The translations under genes and the position numbers were made by a program. A stretch of 64,000 nt of DNA from an uncultured Gammaproteobacteria bacterium. GTDB taxonomy: Bacteria; Pseudomonadota; Gammaproteobacteria; Pseudomonadales; Pseudohongiellaceae. Positions 34,131 through 42,483 of the stretch are shown here, one piece after another (positions within the stretch are counted from its first letter, which is position 1; each line of letters starts with the position of its first letter). The notes below the pieces were generated by a model. The model was not told the origin of the DNA. It was given only the letters and a program-made list of their open reading frames with translations, and ran no database searches. The DNA lies in contig CAJXRP010000007.1 in assembly GCA_913060495.1 (NCBI GenBank), forward strand, positions 1-64,000. Direction: 5' to 3'.

Positions 34131-34844
34131 ATGAATATGAAATCCGTATTATCTTTGCTCGCAGTTTGCAGCTTGGTCTGCAGCAGCGCCCAGGCGCTAG
34201 ATATGGCCGCTCTAGAAAGAGCGATGGCAAATCCAGATCGTCCAGCGGCTGATAAAGAAAGAGACGCCAGCCGTCAGGCTCCCGCTGTATTGGACTTTCT
34301 TGGCTTAGAAGCCGGAATGACTGCGCTGGATATCAATGCATCCAGTGGTTGGTACACAGAAGTCCTTTCCTACGCAGTAGGTCCCAATGGCAAGGTACTA
34401 ATGCAAAATCGCCCAGGTGGCGGCTCTGCAGAAGCTGCGACCGCGAAAGCTGACCGCCTATCAAATGTTGAAGAGTGGCTAACGCCAATCTCTGACATCT
34501 CGGCCGGCTCGGTAGACTTTGCTATTACAGCATTGAACTTCCATGATTTTCACAATTCTAACCCAGCCGCAGCACAGGGCATTCTGGGTCAGGTTATGGG
34601 TGCGCTAAAATCCGGCGGAATACTCGCGGTGATCGATCACGAAGGTACGTTTGGTGCTGACAATCAAGCTCTACATAGAATCGCATTCGAAGATGCTGTA
34701 AAGGCAGTGCTCGAATCTGGTTTCGTGTTGGCCGGCGCCAGTGACGTGCTAGATAACGACGCAGATGATCATTCAGTTGGTCCATTCGATCCTTCATTGG
34801 AACGCAATACGGATCGCCTCGTACTTAAGTTCATGAAGTTGTAA
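34131..34844 (+). CDS. Exported class I methyltransferase-like protein
   Basis: 237 residues with a Sec signal peptide (MNMKSVLSLLAVCSLVCSSA, cleaved near QALD). The mature part has a Rossmann methyltransferase order: motif I-like ALDINASSGWYTEVLSYA, an acidic residue at the end of strand 2, SVDFAITALNFHDFHN as motif IV, and ALKSGGILAVIDHEG as motif V/VI. Motif I lacks the usual GxGxG. S-adenosylmethionine is cytoplasmic, so an exported member is surprising; the family is known from other marine Proteobacteria (from memory) but has no established activity. A terminator follows. ATG 34137 is an alternative start. Confidence 0.8.
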   Translation: MNMKSVLSLLAVCSLVCSSAQALDMAALERAMANPDRPAADKERDASRQAPAVLDFLGLEAGMTALDINASSGWYTEVLSYAVGPNGKVLMQNRPGGGSAEAATAKADRLSNVEEWLTPISDISAGSVDFAITALNFHDFHNSNPAAAQGILGQVMGALKSGGILAVIDHEGTFGADNQALHRIAFEDAVKAVLESGFVLAGASDVLDNDADDHSVGPFDPSLERNTDRLVLKFMKL

Positions 34845-34911
34845 ATTGCTTCGCTATTGTAAGTAAATGCAATAGCCTGAAACTTTACTAATTTATAGCA
34901 AGTTAGAAAGC

Positions 34912-34945
34912 AAAGGGTCTTGGTGCTAACTAAGACCCTTTTTTT
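34912..34945 (+). terminator. Rho-independent terminator
   Basis: AAAGGGTCTT (34912-34921), a ten-base loop, AAGACCCTTT (34932-34941) and a continuing T-run. It ends the methyltransferase-like gene and separates it from the ABC exporter. Confidence 0.85.
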
Positions 34946-34977
34946 ATACCTAGACAGCATTCAAGTTTGGACATAGT

Positions 34978-36807
34978 TTGGAAAAGGAAAACTCCCAAAA
35001 CCCTATTAAGAAATTCCTCTCGGTATTTCAATATAGCGGTGTAGCCTTAGAAATCGTCTGGAGTACCAGTGCGAAGCTAACAATCGTCATGGCCTTGACG
35101 ACATTAGTGTCCGGTGTGTTGCCGGCGCTGATCGCTTCTGTGGGCGGCCTATTCGTAGACGTAGTTTCTAATGCCTTTCAAGGCGATGGCAGTAACGCAG
35201 AACAATTACGCAGCGACGCTCTCTACTATGTGTTTCTTGAAGCAGGCTTAGTTGTGTTGATGACAGGCGCCCAGCGTATCAACTCAGTTTGCCAATCTAT
35301 ACTGCGGGTTTTGTTGGGAAACAAGATAAACGTGATGATTCTTGAGAAGGCTCTTACTCTTGAACTCGCACATTTTGAAGATGCGGAATTCTACGACAAG
35401 CTTGTGCGTGCACGTCGAGAGGCATCCAGTCGGCCGCTTAGTCTGGTTATAAAGACGTTCGATTTATTCAGGGATCTCATCAACCTTATTGCAATAGGGA
35501 TATTTTTGTTTCAATTCTCCCCCTATGCAGTATTACTTCTTGGTCTTGCCGGCATTCCCGCATTTGTTGCAGAGGCGAAATTTTCCGGCGAAGCATTTCG
35601 CATACACCGTAGGCGTTCGGCTGAGCGGCGTATGCAGATCTATCTAGAAATGGTGATGACGCGCGAAGATGGGGTTAAAGAAGTGAAGCTGTTGCAGCTG
35701 GGCAAGATGTTCCTGCAGCGCTATGTAGATATCTTTCTCAACATCTACAAAGAAGATAAGTCTCTGGTTTTGAGAAGAGGCATCTGGGGGTATGTTCTAG
35801 GCCTGATTGCTAGCGCGGCATTCTATTTCGCCTATGGCTGGGTAGGCTTCGCAGCTATCGCAGGTGCTATTACTATCGGGCAGATGACGATGTACATCGC
35901 ACAGTTTCGACTTGGTCAAAATTCCGTTACAAACAGCCTGACCTCGATAAATGGTATGTATGAAGACAATTTGTATTTATCGAATCTCACCGAATATTTG
36001 GACCACAAGGTGCCAGAACATACAGGGGACAAAACCCAGGGCCCTAATCCAGCCGATGGTATTCGCTTCGAGAATGTTAGCTTCTCTTATCCTGGCGCGA
36101 AAACGCCTGCGCTGCACAACATCAATTTACATATTACCCCCGGTGAGAGCTTGGCGATCGTGGGTGAGAATGGCAGTGGTAAGACTACGCTGATTAAACT
36201 ACTCACTCGTCTGTATGCACCAACCGGCGGGCGCATACTTGTGGATGGTTTGGATCTGCAAGAGTGGGACACAGACACCATCCGTGAAAAGATCGGTGTG
36301 ATATTTCAAGATTTCGCGCGCTATCAGCTGATCGTCGGAGAGAATATTGGGATTGGTGACGTTGATAGCATTGGCGAAGACGATCAGATTTCTGAAGCGG
36401 CTCGCAAGGGCATGGCCGATGAATTTGTGAAGGACTTGCCACAAAAATATCAGACGCAACTTGGTACCTGGTTCAAGGATGGTCAGGAACTGTCCGGAGG
36501 TCAATGGCAGAAGATCGCATTGTCTCGCGCGTTCATGCGCAGCAAAGCGGATATCTTGATCTTGGATGAACCTACGGCGGCTATCGATGCGCGAGCGGAG
36601 GCTGAGATCTTTGAGCACTTTGGAGAGCTAACTGACAATCGAATTTCAATAATTATTTCTCATCGATTTTCGACAGTCCGCATGGCTGACCATATTATCG
36701 TGCTAGAGAAGGCGGAGATTATGGAGCAAGGCAGTCATCAACAACTACTAGATCTCGACGGACAGTACGCCACCTTGTTCAAGCTACAAGCGAAGGGTTA
36801 TCAGTAG
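34978..36807 (+). CDS. ABC exporter, fused permease and ATPase (half-transporter)
   Basis: 609 residues from TTG at 34978; no clear ribosome-binding site, so the start is not certain. The permease domain (residues 1-340) holds six helices. The ATPase shows Walker A GENGSGKTTL, the Q-loop VIFQDFARYQ, signature LSGGQWQ, Walker B ILILDEPTAAID and the switch SHRFSTVR. The FQDFxRY Q-loop is common in exporters linked to peptide natural products. It has no N-terminal C39 peptidase, so it cannot itself trim double-glycine leaders. As a half-transporter it should act as a homodimer. The substrate is unknown. A LysE-like gene starts two bases after it. Confidence 0.87.
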   Translation: MEKENSQNPIKKFLSVFQYSGVALEIVWSTSAKLTIVMALTTLVSGVLPALIASVGGLFVDVVSNAFQGDGSNAEQLRSDALYYVFLEAGLVVLMTGAQRINSVCQSILRVLLGNKINVMILEKALTLELAHFEDAEFYDKLVRARREASSRPLSLVIKTFDLFRDLINLIAIGIFLFQFSPYAVLLLGLAGIPAFVAEAKFSGEAFRIHRRRSAERRMQIYLEMVMTREDGVKEVKLLQLGKMFLQRYVDIFLNIYKEDKSLVLRRGIWGYVLGLIASAAFYFAYGWVGFAAIAGAITIGQMTMYIAQFRLGQNSVTNSLTSINGMYEDNLYLSNLTEYLDHKVPEHTGDKTQGPNPADGIRFENVSFSYPGAKTPALHNINLHITPGESLAIVGENGSGKTTLIKLLTRLYAPTGGRILVDGLDLQEWDTDTIREKIGVIFQDFARYQLIVGENIGIGDVDSIGEDDQISEAARKGMADEFVKDLPQKYQTQLGTWFKDGQELSGGQWQKIALSRAFMRSKADILILDEPTAAIDARAEAEIFEHFGELTDNRISIIISHRFSTVRMADHIIVLEKAEIMEQGSHQQLLDLDGQYATLFKLQAKGYQ

Positions 36808-36809
36808 GC

Positions 36810-37439
36810 TTGGAAAATCCACTCCTCTATTTTCTCGTTGGATTCCTCGCTTGCTTGCTAGGTACTATTCCCTTCGGCCCGATTAACCTGGTAGTGGTAA
36901 AAACCACGGTCGATTATGATCGTCGCAGTGGTATCGAGATTGCATTCGCAGCCTCATTGATCGAGATTCTGCAGGCGTTAATCGCAATATCCTTTGGCAT
37001 GCTAATTAGCAATTTTCTCGATGCAAATGTCTTCGTCACATTTTTCTTAGCGTTCGCTTTTATTGCATTGGCTATCTTCATATTTACCCGTAAGCCGACG
37101 CCGACTTTAGAAATTGAAAAAAATAGGCCAGCATCATTTTTTCGAAGCGGTTTACTTATCGCTGGATTGAACCCGCAAGCGGTACCATTTTGGATATTCG
37201 CACTGGCGACAATAAGCCAGTATTTCGAATTTCAGTACATGGGGCTGACTTTGATTGGTTTTTTGCTAGGAGTGTTTATTGGCAAGTTTGTCGCGCTGTA
37301 CGGTTTTGTCGTAGCGAGCACCTATTTGAAGGCTCACTTGCAAGAAAGTAGCATCCTAGTTAATCGCTTGCTGGCAGCGATATTGTTATTTATTGGTTTA
37401 AGTCAGGGATGGAACGCGGTAAATTCTGTATTAGCCTAA
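36810..37439 (+). CDS. LysE/RhtB family-like membrane exporter
   Basis: 209 residues from TTG at 36810, two bases after the ABC gene stop, so translation is probably coupled. Six hydrophobic helices are seen. The N-terminal GTIPFGPINLVVVKTTVDY corresponds to the PGP motif region of LysE-type amino-acid exporters, and LNPQAVPFWIFALATISQY to their second conserved asparagine-proline segment. The family exports amino acids or small metabolites by proton antiport. Why it is coupled to an ABC exporter is not clear. Confidence 0.75.
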   Translation: MENPLLYFLVGFLACLLGTIPFGPINLVVVKTTVDYDRRSGIEIAFAASLIEILQALIAISFGMLISNFLDANVFVTFFLAFAFIALAIFIFTRKPTPTLEIEKNRPASFFRSGLLIAGLNPQAVPFWIFALATISQYFEFQYMGLTLIGFLLGVFIGKFVALYGFVVASTYLKAHLQESSILVNRLLAAILLFIGLSQGWNAVNSVLA

Positions 37440-37474
37440 GCAATCAAAAATGAAAAGAGCGCCTGAGCGAGCGA

Positions 37475-37831
37475 ATGTCAAAACCTCAGCAACAGCACAA
37501 GAAAATTCCTGAAAGTCCGGATCCAGTGAAATTTTCAAAGGAGCTTCGCGAAATCGTTAGAGCGCGCACTCGTCTCGCTGTTTGTTTCTGGACTCTTCCA
37601 GTGTATGTCTTGGCGGTCTGGGTGCTACTTAACAATGGGCGTAGCGTCGATTCTATGATGTGGATCTATATGGCGGTCTACGCTGGATTCGCGATTAATA
37701 TGTCGATGAAAAACTGTCCTAGCTGTCACAAGCAATTCTACGTAAAAAATATATTTCTAAATTTGCTAAGCAAAAAATGTGTGCATTGTGGACAGACGTC
37801 CGCGCCTCCTGAATTTAGCTCGGAAGACTAG
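37475..37831 (+). CDS. Hypothetical membrane protein with C-terminal zinc ribbon
   Basis: 118 residues. Two helices (about residues 32-50 and 58-74) are followed by a four-cysteine ribbon, CPSCHKQFY and CVHCGQTSA. The N-terminus is basic and polar, so the ribbon would be cytoplasmic. I recognise no named family. It lies 35 bases after the LysE-like gene and could be the third gene of that unit. Function unknown. Confidence 0.7.
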   Translation: MSKPQQQHKKIPESPDPVKFSKELREIVRARTRLAVCFWTLPVYVLAVWVLLNNGRSVDSMMWIYMAVYAGFAINMSMKNCPSCHKQFYVKNIFLNLLSKKCVHCGQTSAPPEFSSED

Positions 37832-37872
37832 GGCATATCCAATAACGCTCTGCCGCCGATTCTTTGCTGGGC

Positions 37873-39453
37873 TTAATTTCCCTGCCGCATCAGCCGCAGA
37901 AGCTCAGTTAGCTTGGGTGGCTGACCGGTTCGCAACACCCCCATTCGAAAGACTTTGCCAGAGAGCCAGAGAACGAAGACGATGCTCAATATCAGTAGAA
38001 TGGTCGTGCCAACCACATCAACAAGTGGTGGATCAGCGGCTGCGCGGTTCATCATTAGGTAGGGGGTGAACAGTGGGAACCAAGACATGGCTCGAACTAT
38101 CGTATTGTCAGGGTCGCGAACTACAAACACCATCATCGCCAGTGGAATTACCTGAATCATAATCATCGGCATCATCATCGCCTGCGCTTCTTTCAGGGTA
38201 TTACACAAGCTGCCTATTGCGAGAAATACGCCGGAATAAAGTGCATAGCCTGCAAAGTAGTAGAACACAAACCAGGGAATCAACTCAGAGCCTAGAATAA
38301 CATCCAGTATCTGGCTAATAAGTTCTGTCTGACTGCTCTGATAAAGAGTAATAAACAGAAAGAACGAAAATAGCCATACCGCTATCGTGGTCAGTCCTGA
38401 TAGCCCAATCCCAAGGAGTTTTCCCATCATGAGTTCGCCAGCAGTCACCGATGCGAGCAATACCTCAATGATGCGATTCGATTTTTCTTCAATAGTATTG
38501 CTCAGTAAATACTGAACACTCTGCATCAAGGAAATAAACATCAGATACACGAAGCCGATCGGTGCGAGTTGCCTAAAGGTATCAGCGACGCTAACGGCTT
38601 CTTCACCGATCTCCGCAGTTGGGTCGAGTTGGCTAATAGGCATGCGTGTGCGTTGCACGTCGCGGACAATCTGGCTGTCTACACCCAGGTCTATGTATTC
38701 GCGGTTGCGAATCTCTGAGTTAATACTGCTGATAATGGCATCCGGCAGACGAGAGTCTGTGAGATTTCTTGCCCAATACTGAATGCCGATCGGTCTACCG
38801 GCTGGCTGGGGTATGATTCCTGGCCGTGAAATATCATCATCTACACTGGCAGGAATAAGAATCAGCGCGAATAGGTCGCCGGGCTCAGAATCCACCAATA
38901 TCTTTCTTTCGCCACTGAGATAGGGCCGCAGTGCCTGTGCAATCTCCTCGGGTGGCGCAGAGCTATCGATGCCTTCTGGTAGGTCCGCTGCGATGAACTG
39001 GCGGGAAGGCTGCTCAAAGGGCTGTATATCTTCTTTCAGAGCAGGGCTTGCCATAGTCAGCGCGAAATTTAGACCGCCGCTCTCTAACCACTCATCTAGT
39101 GCCGCGACTTCGTCTGCATCGGCATTGTCTATCAATTGTTCTGCTGCGTTGTTTCCAGCTGCGGCAGAGAGCTCTAGATTGGTCTCTTTGCGATTTTCCA
39201 TCAAGTAGTTTACGAACTCGCCTAGTATTCGTCTCTGATGTTCGCGTTCGATTGCCGTCTCGACTGCTTCGCTATACTCCCCGGATTGGTCGATGAAGAT
39301 GTAGTAGCGGGTAGGTGTAGAGTTGGACAGTGTCGTCTGTAGAAAATACATAACCGTAAAAATTACGGGGAAGATGAGAATGCCCGCCCAGAAACCCTTG
39401 GTCTTTACGTTCTCCATGTATTCGCGCCACGCGATCAAACGAATCATGTTCAT
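37873..39453 (-). CDS. ABC transporter permease, NatB-type
   Basis: 526 residues. Helix 1 (residues 22-40, FWAGILIFPVIFTVMYFLQ) is followed by a large extracytoplasmic domain to about residue 290, then five or six helices to the end, with SNTIEEKSNRIIEVLLASVT being the signature of ABC2/NatB permeases. Its ATG overlaps the ATPase stop by four bases (ATGA), so the two are coupled. NatAB systems export sodium in Bacillus; many family members have unknown cargo, so the symbol is withheld. Confidence 0.88.
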   Translation of the reverse strand: MNMIRLIAWREYMENVKTKGFWAGILIFPVIFTVMYFLQTTLSNSTPTRYYIFIDQSGEYSEAVETAIEREHQRRILGEFVNYLMENRKETNLELSAAAGNNAAEQLIDNADADEVAALDEWLESGGLNFALTMASPALKEDIQPFEQPSRQFIAADLPEGIDSSAPPEEIAQALRPYLSGERKILVDSEPGDLFALILIPASVDDDISRPGIIPQPAGRPIGIQYWARNLTDSRLPDAIISSINSEIRNREYIDLGVDSQIVRDVQRTRMPISQLDPTAEIGEEAVSVADTFRQLAPIGFVYLMFISLMQSVQYLLSNTIEEKSNRIIEVLLASVTAGELMMGKLLGIGLSGLTTIAVWLFSFFLFITLYQSSQTELISQILDVILGSELIPWFVFYYFAGYALYSGVFLAIGSLCNTLKEAQAMMMPMIMIQVIPLAMMVFVVRDPDNTIVRAMSWFPLFTPYLMMNRAAADPPLVDVVGTTILLILSIVFVLWLSGKVFRMGVLRTGQPPKLTELLRLMRQGN

Positions 39454-40448
39454 CGGAAGGCATGCTCCTTCGCGTCGTCACCAACGAGATGAACGAAGAC
39501 GTCATGCAGGCTAGGTTCGGTGAATTCGAACCGACTTAAAGAAATGTTTTTCTCGAAACAGCTGCGCAAGATGTCCTGTGGATTCAAGTGTTCACTTATC
39601 TGTAATTGCCACTGTTGCTTAGTGGCATCACTAGCGTCTAATTCTTCAGTTTTAGTTATCTCTATGACGCCTGCGATAGATTTCAAAGAAGCTACATTAT
39701 CTGCAGATTCGAGCATGACTCGACGGGGAATCGTAGCCTTGGCTTCATTCACCGTGCCATCGAATATTTTCCTGCCCTTGGCAATCAATAGAATGTGATC
39801 ACATAGCCGCTCGGCATGTTGCATTACATGAGTGGAAAAAATTACCGTCTGACCATTCTGGGCCATGTCCGTGATGAGGTCTTCCAACACGGATTGATTG
39901 ACCGGGTCTAATCCGGAGAAAGGTTCATCTAGAATTACTAGCTCCGGTTCGTGTGCCACGGCCGAGAGCACCTGTACTTTCTGACCCATGCCTTTGGAGA
40001 GTGACTCAACTTTTGCCTCGGCAAAATCTTTCAGGCCGTATTTTTCCAATAGATGCCAAGCTTGTGTTTTCGCCTCATGCTTTTTCATGCCTTTCAACAT
40101 GGCGAAGTACTGAATCAGCGCCCACACCTTCATCTTCTTATAGAGACCCTTCTCCTCCGGTAGGTAGCCTATCTGGTTGCGAACATCCAGTGCCGAGGAA
40201 TGGCCTAGAACGCTGATGCTGCCCTTGCTGGGTTTTATGATGTCCAAAATCATGCGAATGGTAGTGGTCTTGCCTGCACCATTGGGGCCGAGAAAACCAT
40301 ATATCGAGCCTTTTGGAATAGAAAGGCTCACGTCGTTTACCGCAGTGAATTCACCGTAGGTCTTGGACACATTCTGCAGACTTAAAACCGAACTTGATTC
40401 GGTCTCGTGCTGAGAAGGAGAAGGGGATTGTATAGTGGGATTGACCAT
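39450..40448 (-). CDS. ABC transporter ATP-binding protein, NatA-type
   Basis: 332 residues from ATG at 40448; another ATG lies one codon upstream. Walker A is GPNGAGKTTT, signature LSKGMGQ, Walker B LVILDEPFSGLDP and switch STHVMQHAE. The C-terminal 90-residue extension after the ATPase, ending SEHLNPQDILRSCFEKN...FVHLVGDDAK, is the DUF4162-type domain of NatA-like ATPases. It forms the transporter with the permease encoded downstream, with four bases of overlap. A start near residue 22 would give the minimal ATPase, but no ribosome-binding site supports it. Confidence 0.9.
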   Translation of the reverse strand: MVNPTIQSPSPSQHETESSSVLSLQNVSKTYGEFTAVNDVSLSIPKGSIYGFLGPNGAGKTTTIRMILDIIKPSKGSISVLGHSSALDVRNQIGYLPEEKGLYKKMKVWALIQYFAMLKGMKKHEAKTQAWHLLEKYGLKDFAEAKVESLSKGMGQKVQVLSAVAHEPELVILDEPFSGLDPVNQSVLEDLITDMAQNGQTVIFSTHVMQHAERLCDHILLIAKGRKIFDGTVNEAKATIPRRVMLESADNVASLKSIAGVIEITKTEELDASDATKQQWQLQISEHLNPQDILRSCFEKNISLSRFEFTEPSLHDVFVHLVGDDAKEHAFR

Positions 40449-40484
40449 CACTATCGGCTCGTAAAAAGGGATCGAGCTAGTATG

Positions 40485-41264
40485 TCAGAAACGTTCTGAA
40501 GATGGAAAATTTGCTGATTCTGGGATACTTCCATCCAATTGCAGATCGGCAGTTAAGGCGCAATGATCGGAGACCGACCGCCAATCTATATGGGTCATCA
40601 CGTCTGCGCTGCAAACCTTGAAACCGCGGACATAAATTCTATCCATGGGGAGCATGGGAAACATTGCAGGAAATGTAGCCGCTACCTTTCCGTGCAACGT
40701 CTGGTATACCTCGGTTAGTTCTAATTCTTGGTAAAGCTCTCGGTGCACCTTTCGGCGCCAATCATTAAAATCGCCAGCAAGAATTAACGGCTCCGAAGCT
40801 CCGATGTTTTCTTTAACATAGCGGATCAGTTGCTTAATCTGACTTAGGCGCTCGCTCTCAAACAAGCCCAGATGGGCGCACAGTAGGTGTATGCCATTCT
40901 CCAAAGTCCCATGCAGTATGCCGCGTTGAGAGACGCGCATCGTAGATACATTTATATTGTGTAATTTACTGAATGGAATTTCGCTGAGGATGGCGTTGCC
41001 GTGATGGCCATGCTGGTAGATAGCATTCTTTCCATAGGCAAAGTGGTCCCAGATAGAGTCTGCTAGGAACTCAAACTGATTGTTATCAGACCAGTTAGGT
41101 ATCGTATCTTTCTGCTTCTCATTATCTCCAGTAACTTCCTGGAGGAAAACGATATTGCTGTTCGATTGTTTAAGGCAGTGCTTGATTCTTTCGAGAGTGA
41201 AATGCCTATTACTCATTGAATATCCTTTATGGATATTTAGAGTGAGGATTTTGAAATCATGCAT
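40485..41264 (-). CDS. Endonuclease/exonuclease/phosphatase (EEP) family protein
   Basis: About 259 residues from ATG at 41264 (TTG/ATG starts lie just upstream). The EEP fold motifs appear in order: N12 in ILTLNIHKG, E45 in IVFLQEVTG, HHGNAILSE, LILAGDFNDW with the catalytic Asp/Asn pair, and the final SDHCALTADL with Asp-His. These metal-dependent phosphohydrolases act on nucleic acids, inositol phosphates or phospholipids; the closest pattern is YbhP-like proteins next to cardiolipin synthases, but no such neighbour is present here. No signal peptide is seen. Confidence 0.85.
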   Translation of the reverse strand: MHDFKILTLNIHKGYSMSNRHFTLERIKHCLKQSNSNIVFLQEVTGDNEKQKDTIPNWSDNNQFEFLADSIWDHFAYGKNAIYQHGHHGNAILSEIPFSKLHNINVSTMRVSQRGILHGTLENGIHLLCAHLGLFESERLSQIKQLIRYVKENIGASEPLILAGDFNDWRRKVHRELYQELELTEVYQTLHGKVAATFPAMFPMLPMDRIYVRGFKVCSADVMTHIDWRSVSDHCALTADLQLDGSIPESANFPSSERF

Positions 41265-41568
41265 TAACATCGACTCTACAATTTTCGACAGTGCGAAAGT
41301 GCCTGCTAAAACTATTAAAGCGCCTCAACCATGAAGGTGTAAACAGTAGGGATGAAAATACTTCACTTGCTGTCAGGAAACAATGAATTCTAGGCGGCGT
41401 GTTACTTGATCTTAGTCAAGGTGACAGGCGGGCCCAAAGATACTATAAATACAGAGAGAACCGAAAATGTAAGAAGAGTTAGTTAGAGGGAGGGCGCCTG
41501 ACAGGGGTTCTCTTTATTGACACGAATCTTTTCACTGACTATGGTTCAGCAACAAAATTGAGGATTTC
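41265..41568. other. 304-bp divergent intergenic region holding the usp promoter
   Basis: No gene is seen between the EEP gene (-) and the usp gene (+). The right half carries the FNR/ANR-type box and a -10 (TACTAT, 41441-41446), giving a leader of roughly 115 bases before the ATG at 41569. I saw no other palindrome. Confidence 0.6.
41406..41419 (+). promoter_or_regulatory. FNR/ANR-type box upstream of the universal stress protein gene
   Basis: TTGATCTTAGTCAA matches the FNR/ANR consensus TTGAT-N4-ATCAA at nine of ten positions. The centre is 41412.5. With the -10 at 41441-41446 the transcription start falls near 41454, so the box is centred at about -41.5, the standard position of an activating class II FNR site. 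Confidence 0.75.
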
Positions 41569-42450
41569 ATGATGATTAAAATATCCAATGTGGTTGCCCT
41601 AGTTGACCTGAACGACGAGTATGAGGGAGTAATCGAAAAGGCCGCAACCGTCGCGCGGGCCAATAATGCATGCTTGGAGCTGGTGAGTATTGATTACTCG
41701 TCCTATTTCGAGGATGGCAATTACTTTGAACCGATTCAGGCAGCTGAGCTACGTCTGCAGATGTTGGAAGAGCATCGATTAGCACTCGATGAAATTGCCA
41801 GCACCCTGAAAGAGGGAGATCTGAAAGTTGAGACGTTTGCAACCTGGGGCCACCCTAGCTACAAGTCGCTCAACGAGCATATTAAGCATCCGGAATCGAC
41901 GTTAGTAGTTAAATCGACGCAGCATCATAACAAGATTGCTCGTCTATTTTTGTCCAACGAAGATTGGGACTTAATCAGGCACTGTGCTTCTCCGCTACTA
42001 TTGGTTAAGGGGCAACCTTGGTCGAAAGAGCCAGTATTTGTAACGGCTATCGATCCTAATCATGCTAACGACAAACCTGCAGCGCTAGACGTAAAAATGG
42101 TTGCCTGCTCTCAGGTGTTAGCGGGTAGTTGTGGCGGTAGCGTTCATCTGTTTCACAGTGATTCTGTTCCTCCATTTATGGGGGTCTATTCGCTGATCAT
42201 GAATGAAGAGGACAAGAGCGCGAAGCTAGCTGCATTTGGAAGACGAGCCGGCATCGAAACGAGCCATTGTCATTGGACCGATAGCCCGATAGAGAATTCA
42301 TTACCAAAATTGCTCGATAAGTTGGATGCGAGCGCCGTGGTGATGGGGGCGATTTCACGCTCAGGAATTGATCGAGTCTTGATTGGCAGCACTGCAGAGA
42401 GACTCTTAGATCTCATAGACCGGGATGTGTTGATCGTTAAACCAGACTAA
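41569..42450 (+). CDS. Universal stress protein with two Usp domains (UspE-like)
   Basis: 293 residues holding two tandem Usp folds, about 1-145 and 150-293. The second carries the ATP-binding pattern GAISRSGIDRVLIGSTAERLL (G-x2-G-x9-G-S/T), followed by DVLIVKP; the first has the eroded version seen in UspE. Double-domain Usp proteins respond to stress and oxygen limitation. The FNR/ANR-type box upstream predicts induction when oxygen falls, as known for several Pseudomonas usp genes. The antiporter follows 33 bases later, and both are probably in one transcript. Confidence 0.9.
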   Translation: MMIKISNVVALVDLNDEYEGVIEKAATVARANNACLELVSIDYSSYFEDGNYFEPIQAAELRLQMLEEHRLALDEIASTLKEGDLKVETFATWGHPSYKSLNEHIKHPESTLVVKSTQHHNKIARLFLSNEDWDLIRHCASPLLLVKGQPWSKEPVFVTAIDPNHANDKPAALDVKMVACSQVLAGSCGGSVHLFHSDSVPPFMGVYSLIMNEEDKSAKLAAFGRRAGIETSHCHWTDSPIENSLPKLLDKLDASAVVMGAISRSGIDRVLIGSTAERLLDLIDRDVLIVKPD

Positions 42451-42483
42451 GGTAACGGGCATAGCTAAACCCTAGGAAAGACT

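Noticed and set aside
34978-36807. ABC exporter as the secretion partner of the microcin-like peptide at 4846
   Set aside because: It lacks a C39 peptidase domain to cut the double-glycine leader and lies 30 kb away with its own neighbours.
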